Shown here: positions 55,679 through 64,000 of the stretch, one piece after another
How positions within the stretch are numbered: position 1 is the first letter of the stretch
Layout of the letters: the number at the start of each line of letters is the position of its first letter
From: Capitulum mitella
Lineage: Eukaryota > Arthropoda > Thecostraca > Pollicipedomorpha > Pollicipedidae
Length of the DNA: 64,000 bases
Assembly: GCA_030062745.1 (NCBI GenBank)
Contig: CP099840.1
Location: forward strand, 31,809,006-31,873,005
Direction: 5' to 3'
Notes under the pieces: generated by a model
What the model was told of the DNA's origin: nothing
Seen by the model: the letters and a program-made list of their open reading frames with translations, nothing else
Database searches by the model: none
Position numbers and translations under genes: made by a program

Positions 55679-58229
55679 AACCTCGGCCTGCGCCGGCTCT
55701 GCTGTTTCGCAGGCATCCAGAAAAAGTGACGCAAAACGTGGCCTTCGCGCACAAGGCGCGTCCTTCTGGCGGAAGATGACTCTGGAGCCGGCGCTCTTTG
55801 TGCAACCGGCAATGGAAAACGTTTGCAGTGGTAACTGGCACGGTCAGGGGTGGAGCCCTAGCGCTTGATTTTGCTGTTCGGAGCTGGTGAATTTTCGAGG
55901 CCTTATGCTATTTTGGGCCTATCAAATGTTTGCTATTTCAACTGCTGTTACTCGCGTAAATTTCCATTTTTGCAGACCACTCGCTGAGCCACAAATTGTG
56001 CTCCGCGTTTCATTGCATGAGTAACGCACTGCGAACAATGCAACGAGTGCATGCGTGCAAAGCCAGCTGTCCAGTTCCAAGGTCTGTATAAACGACGTCG
56101 GGTGCAGAATAAGTAAGGAGGGGTTAGACATGGGTTATAACACGGGGATTTATTCTGAAATGCTGTTAGTTATTGCGCAGACATGGTCTACGGACACAAA
56201 AGAATAAATGTAAGAGATTAAATGAATGAGAGACACGGGATTGACCATTCTTGGGCCGTTGCGACAAGCAGGTGGTTTACGTTTTGTTTTATTCGCATGA
56301 ATGTGCTTTTTGCAGCGGTTATGGTTCCCCAGTCTTTTTCGGTTTGCACGTCTGCGACCAAGACATCCGCGCGAGTCTTCCGACACTGAGACAGTCCGCT
56401 GCGCCCGCAACGACAGCGCAGCGCGTGATTCGGCCTCGCGTCCGTCGCCGCCGCGTCTGCTCGGAGCCCGTGAGCAGCCGGGAAGACGGCAGAGTCGGCC
56501 GAGCGGCCGATCCGCCGATTAGCACGGCCGTTAAGCTGTCGCCGGGCCGCGGGAGCCGAGGCGTGCCCGCTCTGGCCGCCGAGCGCCGCACGCCGCCGCA
56601 CCAACATTCAGACCGACCGGAGCAAGGCTGGAGAGCATAAATATCTCCGTCTCTGGGCCGGCCGAGACGTCGGACTTTCCCTTTTATGGCACGCAGGAGA
56701 GAGGGACCACGTGAGCTGCCGGGTAAAGGGGCAAAAAACCAGCACCTGGCGCCGGCCCGATGATTTGCTTTCTTTTCAGTTTTCGGGCCGTTTCAGGGGA
56801 GGAAACGCTATTGTTCGGGGCGCGGCCGCGGCCGCCTCCCCGCCGAACGGTACCGGTCGAGTTTGGGGTGAACGTTTCCAGGCGCGGTCGGCGGACACCG
56901 TCTGCCTCGCGCGGGCACCGTCTCACGTGGTCGCAGATCGGCCCCGCGTTGGCCCGCTCTCGCTCTCCGTCTGAGAGCTGGGGCGCTGGTCGATGTCGAG
57001 GGCTCCGTAGCCGTCATGGTGCCGGCCAAGGGCCTTGAGTCGATTTCCGTGGCTCGTGTTGATTTCAGCCTCACCATGTGCCCTTCACCGTTATCGTATG
57101 CCGTACTTCTCACTAGACATCAACATTAACAATTTAGGCATATGGTCGGACCATCACTCGGCGCCAGCACACGGTGTCTCGGAACGAGACAAGTTTAAAG
57201 AGAAACCCAGGTCTCCGTGCAAGTTGTTATGCAGCTTTTGCTCTTCTCTTCACGTCCGACTGCCTGTGGAGAGCGCAAACGTTGTCTCCACGAGGAACCG
57301 GGAACTCAGGCGTTCCTGTACGACGCCGGAGACGTGGAAGCGGCGATTTCTAGTTCAAGGCTCTGGCCGCCCGCCGTGCACTCCATGGCCACGCGAGCTC
57401 AAGGCTATTAAATTCTGGCCGCGTGATGTGAATGGCAGATCGCAGGCGTCCCCGCCGCCGCAAGGGGCGCTGATCCCCGCCGGCGACTCCCTGCGCTGCC
57501 TGCGGAGGGAGCCGCCGCCGGGGAGGGACGCGGCCATCACAGATCCCGGATCCTACGTGTTTTGCGCTGCGTCCAGCTTGTTTTCCTCTCGACTCGGACA
57601 GCGAAGTCGAGTCACCGTCGAGCTCCGCCCCGCGCGCTTCCTGGTGACAGCGCGGCGGTGGCTTTGTCTCCGACCGAGGCGGCGGTTTTTGCACGCGCAC
57701 GCGCCGCGCGTCTGCGAGCTGCGTGACCCTCTGCCACTAGTTTCCTGGGATTGGGCACGGCGCGCGCGGGCGCATTTACCTGGCGGACCGACGACTCGGC
57801 GTTGACGCTATCAGTCCGGGGCATTACGATCAGTTCTCAGAGAACGACGCAGATTTCCGGACGTTGCGTCAGATGGAATACGTGGAAGGTCGTTCTTTAC
57901 GTCGCCCACCGAATGCATCCCGCTAATCACGCTCGCCGTCAGGGACCATGTGCATCGATCCGATCACCCACACGCACCGCGGACCCCGGCTTCTGCGTAG
58001 CACGATGTGCGTCTTTCTCGGCCGCGTCGTTCGGTGCGTTTCCATGGCGACGGGCCCTACGTTGCGCCATCAGTGATGGTGACGGCGGCCCACGGCCGGA
58101 CGAGGTCAGCTGACCTTTCAAGTTCAGCGCCGACGGCCGCTCAAGGTCCGACAGGCCATCTTCTCGACGGCTCAATGCAAACGGCTTCCACCAGACGTCG
58201 TGGCTTCCTGTCGGCACGATTCGCCTGCC
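55679..58229. other. Mixed DNA with GC islands, no supported gene
   Basis: GC islands lie at about 56380-57000 and 57420-57760. An acceptor TTCCATTTTTGCAG (AG at 55973-55974) has two short open frames after it. A minus-strand ATG frame starting at 57824 (MPRTDSVNAESSVRQ) ends at CAG|GTAAAT (57780) and could be a first exon. The 256-codon frame at 57035-57805 has no domain. Confidence 0.35.
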
Positions 58230-58760
58230 GGTTTTTGTCGGTCAGGTGCCCTCACCCCCCCCCCCCGCCGCCCCCGTCGCCACCGCCCGTGCCGACACCC
58301 CCAGGCCGCGCGGCGTGGGTCCTCCGTCCCGAGCTGACGCAATCAGGCTCCCTGCCCTCCGGCGGCCGGGAGGGGTCTGGAGCGTGCCCCCTCCCGGGGT
58401 CCGCTGGTGCGCCGCGGCGTCTGCCGTCTGCGGCGGGTTGGCGGCCGGCCGCGGCGCGGGTGCGTGACTGGCCGTCTGTGCCGGATGTTGCTCCGACCGC
58501 TCTCTCGCCGGGACGGCGCGGGCAGGCGCGGCGCAGTGGCCAGCGTCGACCTTGGCTAATCTCCGATCAGCGTTCGTAGAGAACCAGTCGGCGGGCCGCG
58601 AGCGACCACGGCGCGCTCCGTCTGCCGGACCCGGCGGTCGGCGCGGTCCGCGGCGGCGGGCCGGACCCGGCGGCAGGTCACCGCTCACCGCCTCGGCCGC
58701 CGCCGCCGAGTGTTTATGAAGAGTGCCGGTCGCCGAGGCGTCTGGCCGCCGGGTCGGAGT
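58230..58760. other. CpG/GC-rich island
   Basis: GC-rich block with a C11 run near 58255 and frames open on both strands. Confidence 0.5.
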
Positions 58761-59525
58761 CAACAGCTGCGCTCGGCGACATGAGCTGGCGGTCGGCCTG
58801 CGCGCGCCGCCGGCACCTACAGCGATTTGGCGTTCGGGTCGAGCGCTTTTCTAGCGATGGTGCGGTTCTCTTCATTGGCACCTTCTCATGCTCTTCGTGG
58901 ACCCTCCGCGGGGTCATCGGCTCCGCGGCTTTGCGCGACGTCCTGTCTCGTAGCACGCGCTCGTGGCGGTCCGATAAAAAAACGCTCTGCGTCGTCGGTG
59001 TGAATGAGTGCCGCAGATAACTGGGTGAAATCGACGGGAAACGATTGCCAGCTCTGCTGTGCATCGCGTACCAAAATTCCGTTCATCTGTCTCTGCCCCT
59101 GCCCTCTACCCTCCTCGAACGCCCTCTGCACGGCAGCTGAAACCTCTGCTTGCCACGAACTGCAGACGCTCAGCAGTTTTTCTCCGGGCGCTCCCGTAAC
59201 TGGGTCAGTGTACGGCCGCCGTGCTGTGCGCCGCCCGCTCTGGGCGTCCTCCCGCGTCAAACACGGCGACCAGCGGCGGAGCTCGAGGCGGCGACGGCGG
59301 ACAGTGAGCCTCGCGGCCGGCCTGGCGCTGACGTCACGCGCCAGCCATGTGCCGGCGCCTGCCGACCCTGACCTTACGAGCGGTGGCGTCTCAGGCCCCT
59401 GTCTGCCCCGGCAGCGGGTGCCGTGTAAACTGACCTCGCTGCTTGGAGGTGCGCCGCGCGGACCGGCCGGCCGGCTGGGGGGGGTACCCTGTGACCCGGC
59501 GCGGATCCCGTGGACCGGTCCGGGC
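58761..59525. other. GC-rich DNA with long antiparallel open frames
   Basis: Frames of more than 250 codons exist on both strands (59004-59780 plus, 58886-59716 minus) without a recognised domain. A perfect CRE lies at 59329-59336. I regard the frames as compositional. Confidence 0.4.
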
Positions 59526-59529
59526 CCCT

Positions 59530-59625
59530 CTCTGTGTGCTGCAGGCGGACCCTCCCGCCGGCTGCACACAGAGACCCTCCCCCTGGTGATCCAGGGGCAT
59601 GCTGATCCGGCCCCTGGATCACCAG
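59530..59625. repeat. Tandem hairpins (inverted repeats)
   Basis: CTGGTGATCCAGGGGC (59583-59598) and GCCCCTGGATCACCAG (59610-59625) form a perfect 16-bp stem with an 11-base loop. Just upstream, CTCTGTGTGC and GCACACAGAG form a second, imperfect stem around ACCCTCCC at about 59533-59575. Both strands therefore encode the same short peptides, a sign of structure rather than coding. Confidence 0.8.
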
Positions 59626-59649
59626 CGGATACTGCACAGATGACTGTGG

Positions 59650-60890
59650 GTGGGATATCTTTGGGAACGAAAAACGCCCATTTACATATGGGCCGAATAG
59701 AATGCATCTTCATCATGTCTAAAGAATACCATAATAATCTAAGGGTCCCGAGACTGCGACGAGCAATGACGATCCTCTGAATAATTACTTTGATCCACCT
59801 GTCCAGATAGTCCCTAATTGATTCGGCCGTCTCAGGAATCCGTGAATGACCCAGCTGGCTCGCTGAGCGCTGTCGTCCGACCGTCAGTTAGTCAAGACGC
59901 CTCGGAGACAAGTGCGGAATGGTGCAGACACGTTATGTCGATGGTGGTGATGTCACTGGCAGGCGGCCGTGTGTCCCTGCTGTTGGCCGTGACCTGGCGG
60001 GGGCGGGGAAGGGGGGGGGGTGATGGAAGGGAGGAGCGGCAGTCGGACTGGCCGCTCCGCTCCGACCCGGTCACCCTGAGACTGCGCCTGGCCTTGTGAG
60101 ACGGGCCGCTTCTCCGTCCCTCCCCTCTCCAGCCTGTCTCTCGCTCCATTGCTTCCTCTGCCAGTCGTTCTTTTCTCTCCCTTCAAATACGTGCAAGTCT
60201 GAACTAGATGATCACATGTAAAGCATGCCATTTGGGAATGCTCTGCATCAACCGGTTGTTTTTCTTCTGCTTCGCACAGCATGGGTTTGTTACAGATCAT
60301 AGCGTCTGGTATTTACGGCATGTGTCCCAGTCAGAACGAGGAAAAATGCCGCGAACTAATGCATGAAACTCAGTTGAGATACAAATGCTGACATCCCACG
60401 ATTATGGTACTTAATAACAGAAGTATAATACATCGAACGATTGGTAACGAGGAGAAGCAAGGTGAATAAATGTGCTGGACACCTCTTGTAGGGAACAGTG
60501 ATGTACAACGACCTGCCAGCGTCGCGTGAAAGTCTTAATTTCAGCAGGTTTGCCATATCTTTCCTATTTTTATTGACTGACCGCCTTCTGCATTTCGGCA
60601 AAGAATTGTTCTGCCTCTGACAAAGACGCACCTGGCCTGCACATGCCCGACAAAACCTGGCCTCCGTTTTTGTCGCCCAGTTTTTGTTGCCCGACAGTAA
60701 TCTACCATCAGCGGTGGCCTACATAGTACGCGCGTAAAAACGACCCAGAAACTCCGCTAATTGGAAGATCATCCAGACTGCAGAAATTCGGCCAGATTGA
60801 TTGCAACGATTCTGGCGACGGAAGCGCGCAGAAAAACGCCCGTCAAAGTGTGCCACCGCGCCGAACAACCGTTGGGCGTCGGGCGCGTCT
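59650..60890. other. Non-coding, nothing recognised
   Basis: Moderate-GC sequence with a G8 run near 60009. No supported exon. Confidence 0.45.
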
Positions 60891-61435
60891 CGATGGCTCG
60901 GCGCGGTGCGCTGCGCGCCGTCCGCAGGCCCGCGGCGGCCGAGTCTGCGGACCCCGCCGGCCGCCGCCGTCACAGCGGCCCTCGTAATGCCGGTACCGTT
61001 ACTGGCGGAGCGGGCGGGCCGGCCGGCCGGCCGCCGCGGCCCCGGACCGTCTGTTTTTGTGGGCCGGCCAAGGTCTGCGTCCGGAAATGCCAGACGCCGC
61101 CGCCCGGCCGCAGAGCAGCCTTCGGTGCCCTCCCTCCGCCGCCGCCGCCGGCGCTGACGTGCGCTGACGTGGTCCGCACGACGCGCGGAACGCGGTGTCT
61201 GGTGAAGGGGAAACGGCGCGTTCGTCAGAAATGCGCGGTAAACGAGCTGGGAGTCCGAGTCTTCGGTCGTGTTTGGACGCCGTGGGCGATAAGGCTGATG
61301 GTGATGGTTCGCGGAAGAGGTGGCGGTCGGGCGTCAGAGCCGAGGCCATCCGTGTCTGAGCGGGAGCCGGACGGTGGAGTGGCGCAGCTGGCCCGTTACC
61401 AGCTCATCTCTGCGGCCGAGTACGGAAAAACGTGA
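60891..61435. other. CpG/GC-rich island
   Basis: GC-rich block upstream of the candidate exons at 61550 and 62041. A 224-codon frame crosses it but overlaps other open frames on both strands. Confidence 0.5.
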
Positions 61436-61549
61436 CCTCGACAGTGGGTCTGCTCGCTTTTCTTCCGGACGAAGCATATGGCAATCTCGTTTTGTGTCTT
61501 GTCACCCACAGCTGCGCACTTGCCATAACGTGTTTCTTTTTTGTTTCAG

Positions 61550-61618
61550 GTAAGCATCCGGCCAGCAAATGCGCGTCACCGTTCGTGTTTCTGGGCATGC
61601 CCAGTTCGAAAAGGGCAG
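61550..61618 (+). CDS. Candidate 69-nt internal exon
   Basis: The acceptor GTTTCTTTTTTGTTTCAG (AG at 61548-61549) and the donor GGGCAG|GTGAGC (GT at 61619-61620) are both strong. Two frames are open: VSIRPANARHRSCFWACPV..., and the frame from 61552, KHPASKCASPFVFLGMPSSK. The exon start is itself GTAAGC, so the left boundary could instead be a donor for an upstream exon (CAG|GTAAGC). No family recognised. Confidence 0.38.
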
Positions 61619-62040
61619 GTGAGCGAGAGTAGTTCAGTCGACAGTACAAGCACCTCCTGCCCAACCATTAGTCTGGACCTCATCAGCTCTCCAATGCGCA
61701 GAGCGCGAGAAAAAGGGGAAATACTGTGCCGCATTTCTCGCAGTCTGGCGGAAGAGACATCATCACTGCTGACCCTCTCATTTCGGGACTGAAATGTTCG
61801 GAGGCAGGCCGATGAATGACGGAAGCCTGCCACGCACGGCCATTTCTGGCGTCCGTCGGCCGGGCGGTGTGGTGCTTAAAATAGTGGACGGAGAATATAT
61901 TGCCCTAAGAATGGTTGTTTATACCACGGCATGCATTGCAGCATTTACGTGTGCAGTGCGTCACGTTCCGATATCTGTGATGTGATGAAAAACGTTTCAA
62001 TAGACCCGAGTTCTTGATGTTTTTTCTTCATTCTCTTTAG

Positions 62041-62058
62041 ACGTAGTGTTTTGACAAG
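62041..62058 (+). CDS. Candidate 18-nt micro-exon
   Basis: The acceptor ATGTTTTTTCTTCATTCTCTTTAG (AG at 62039-62040) is among the strongest in the window. Only 18 bases later comes a consensus donor ACAAG|GTGAGT. One frame is open (RSVLT with split codons at both ends). The open frames of the exon at 61550 do not lead into it, so another exon between them or a non-coding transcript would be required. Confidence 0.4.
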
Positions 62059-62569
62059 GTGAGTGAACATTCACTGGTGTCCAGTTCGTTGAGCGTAGGC
62101 ATAAAACAAAAGCCATTCTGCAGAAATCCGGCCCATCAGTTTGTCAGAACAGCTGAAGGTACTGGACGGTCATTTCACCTCTTTCACAAGAGAAACTCGA
62201 CCCGCTAGCTGCCATTAAAATGCCTGTGTTTGGCGCATCTTTTTCCGTATGAACCGATCATGACCGGCACAATGCACGGCTTTTATTGGCACGCGATGTT
62301 TCAGATTGCCTCGTTTGAACGATATAATCGCCGGTCGTGTGACCTCAGGGTATCCATGGCCAGCGTGCACGCGGTGCACTCTGATCACGGGCCGACGGTT
62401 TTTGTGGCCGCGCTCGACCTTTTGCACAGCTCCGCTTCGCACGATAACCGTCAACACGAAGACCTTCAGCAGCGCCCGAGGACAACCTCTGGAACACTTC
62501 CTTCCGTTCTCGGTACCGCACGACGTGCTCAAGATCGCGCCGACCGCTAAACTACCGGCAAACAACGGT
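62059..62569. other. Non-coding, nothing recognised
   Basis: Probable intron or intergenic DNA. Frames at 62230-62550 show no domain. Confidence 0.4.
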
Positions 62570-62950
62570 TGTAAGGGGCCGGCTGGAGGCAGCCCCGCCC
62601 TCCGGCCGCCGCTGTGGCAGTGGGGGCGGCGGCGGCCGGCCGGCGGCGGGTACCGGCCCGGCGCCTCGTACGCTCGGGCCGCGGCGCGCGCCGGAGAAAG
62701 GCCACGCCGGACTAGAAAGCCGCGCCGGCCGGGTGTCGCACCGTTCCGGCGCGGAGCGGCGCGGTGAAACCGGTCCGGTCGTTGACGCCGCCCGCCGGTT
62801 TCACTTTTTACGCGGCGCCGACGGCGGCGGCCGCGCGAGCGCGACACGGCCGACGACCCGGCCGTCGACCGGCGCACTTTCTCGGCGGCGAACGCGGCGC
62901 GGACGCGGCGCCGGCGAAATTCGGCGTTGCGCGAAGTGGGAAAGCGTTTG
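62570..62950. other. CpG/GC-rich island
   Basis: GC-rich block. At its right edge ATGGCCCCTCGCTG|GTAAGAG (62987-63000) could be a tiny start exon, but the donor context is weak. Confidence 0.45.
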
Positions 62951-64000
62951 CGGGTCTTTTGTTGACGCGGGAGGAATGTGTTGAGGATGGCCCCTCGCTG
63001 GTAAGAGACTTCTTGGACAGTTTTATTTATAGGCGTCCTTGAGACCAAGGTCAGAGTTACGGCCTAGATGCAACGGGCGATGCCGAGCGTCTGTGGAAAA
63101 TGCATCGTTAGCATTGCGAAAGTCGTAATTTATGGGACGCGTCTTGACGCCGGTAATTTCCGCGAGAGTCGTTTCCATCTAACACCTGGTGGCATTCATA
63201 CTAAGTTGGCTTCCGTGTGAGTTTGAGATGGGCTGCCGTTTCTGCTGTAGTGTCTTTCGATCACTAGGTAATGCAGTCAAATCAATTTAGGATTTCTCCA
63301 CGGGTCCCGGAGTTGAAACACCGTATTGTTGGTGGGTGGCCTGTTTGGTAACTGATCTTGGCTATGATCTTCGAAATCGTGAAGTCTGTCGTCTTGGTTA
63401 AGATCAGTCAATTTTATATCACCCTCTCACAGCTAAATCATTAACAGCTGCAGTCTTCTTGTACCGTGACATTTTAACAGCACTTTCATAAACTGGACGT
63501 CTACATGAAAAATATAAGTGCCGTGTGTAAAGCCGATAAACGTGTGTGTGCGCACTTATTTCCTTCTTTCTTGTACCGATACGCCGTTTCGACTGTTGCG
63601 CTAGTCACTCCTGATTAGGTTTCAGGAGTGGTAAATTCCCCAGATCGTCTGACATTAAAAGAAGCGCCCGACCGACACGTTCTGAGCAGGGGTTGTTCTA
63701 CTGTTTGTATGGCTCGTGGCTGGGACTTCCCGTTGAAGTCTGCAGGTGTCGCGCGTGCGAACCGTCCTGGCGGAACTCCTTCCCGTCCAAGGAGCCCGGC
63801 TCCGTTACTGACAGCCCCGCTGGAAATTTGAGCCGCGCGGCTCGGGTGGGTCCGTGAACAGTCGACCGCCTGTGGTGTCGGCGCCATGACAATAAAAACG
63901 CGAGCTGCCGCCGCGCCTACTACCTCCGCCGGCGCTGAAGGAACACGCCCCGAAATGTCACGCGGCCTCCCGTTCCCGGAGCCGTCAGCAGGCGTATATG
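62951..64000. other. Non-coding, hairpin and polyadenylation-like signal
   Basis: CACTCCTGA (63606-63614) and TCAGGAGTG (63622-63630) form a perfect 9-bp stem. AATAAA occurs near 63890. Frames at 63615-63892 on both strands are unidentified. Confidence 0.4.

Noticed and set aside
57035-57805. 256-codon plus-strand open frame
   Set aside because: No domain, no splice pattern, and other frames in the same GC-rich DNA are also open.
58886-59780. Antiparallel frames of 276 and 258 codons
   Set aside because: They overlap on opposite strands in GC-rich DNA and run through the tandem hairpins. No recognised motif.

Overview
This window reads as nuclear DNA from an animal, probably an invertebrate. 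There are no operons, ribosome-binding sites or long single-exon genes. Coding sequence appears as short fragments bounded by GT/AG splice consensus. Blocks of extremely GC- and CpG-rich DNA (GGCCGG/CGCCGG-rich, typically 0.3-2 kb) alternate with ordinary moderate-GC DNA. Interspersed elements are short and non-autonomous. The WAVE C-terminus looks arthropod-like to me and a crustacean is possible, but this is inference; I cannot name a species.

Only two protein families can be recognised with some assurance. At the left edge (about 256-363, then from 649) two exons across a 285-bp intron encode the end of a laminin-G domain. The splice restores the reading frame and gives a normal LamG cysteine spacing. 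At about 5097-5507 lies the last coding exon of a WAVE/SCAR (WASF) actin regulator: polyproline, WH2, central helix, acidic tail, stop, then polyadenylation signals. Other candidate exons have good splice signals but no family I recognise: 9233-9395, 10409-10437, 34197-34237, 34499-34611, 37936-38131, 48528-48597, 52973-53042, 61550-61618 and an 18-nt micro-exon at 62041-62058. Three of these are ATG-bearing first exons inside GC islands. The one at 52973 lies downstream of two perfect CRE sites 19 bp apart.

The rest is repeat-rich non-coding DNA. A piggyBac-like MITE (TTAA-CCCTATTCCCGG ends, about 1.2 kb) occurs twice in the same orientation (3434-4656 and 24858-26047). Both copies keep a DR1 nuclear-receptor site and an extended half-site. 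The second copy splits a GC island, and its two ends look damaged by homopolymer artefacts. A hAT-like MITE (CAGGGGTRTCGAT ends, 8-bp target duplications) occurs twice in opposite orientation (12349-12759 and 30771-31202). A cluster of TTCGAATC-rich repeats in inverted arrangement spans about 30440-32130. Minisatellites have units of 20 bp (27718-28217, 140-bp higher-order period), 33 bp (33561-34108), 23 bp (41598-41913) and alternating 23/21 bp (55444-55678). A degenerate GGGCGCC-rich repeat field (about 35150-36470) is bounded by a diverged direct repeat. Most long open frames in the GC islands and minisatellites occur on both strands and are compositional.

I found no rRNA, tRNA, CRISPR array, complete transposase or complete gene. 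The best candidates for something less ordinary are the receptor-site-carrying MITE family, the splice-bounded micro-exons, the nine perfect CRE palindromes and the tandem hairpin near 59.5 kb.
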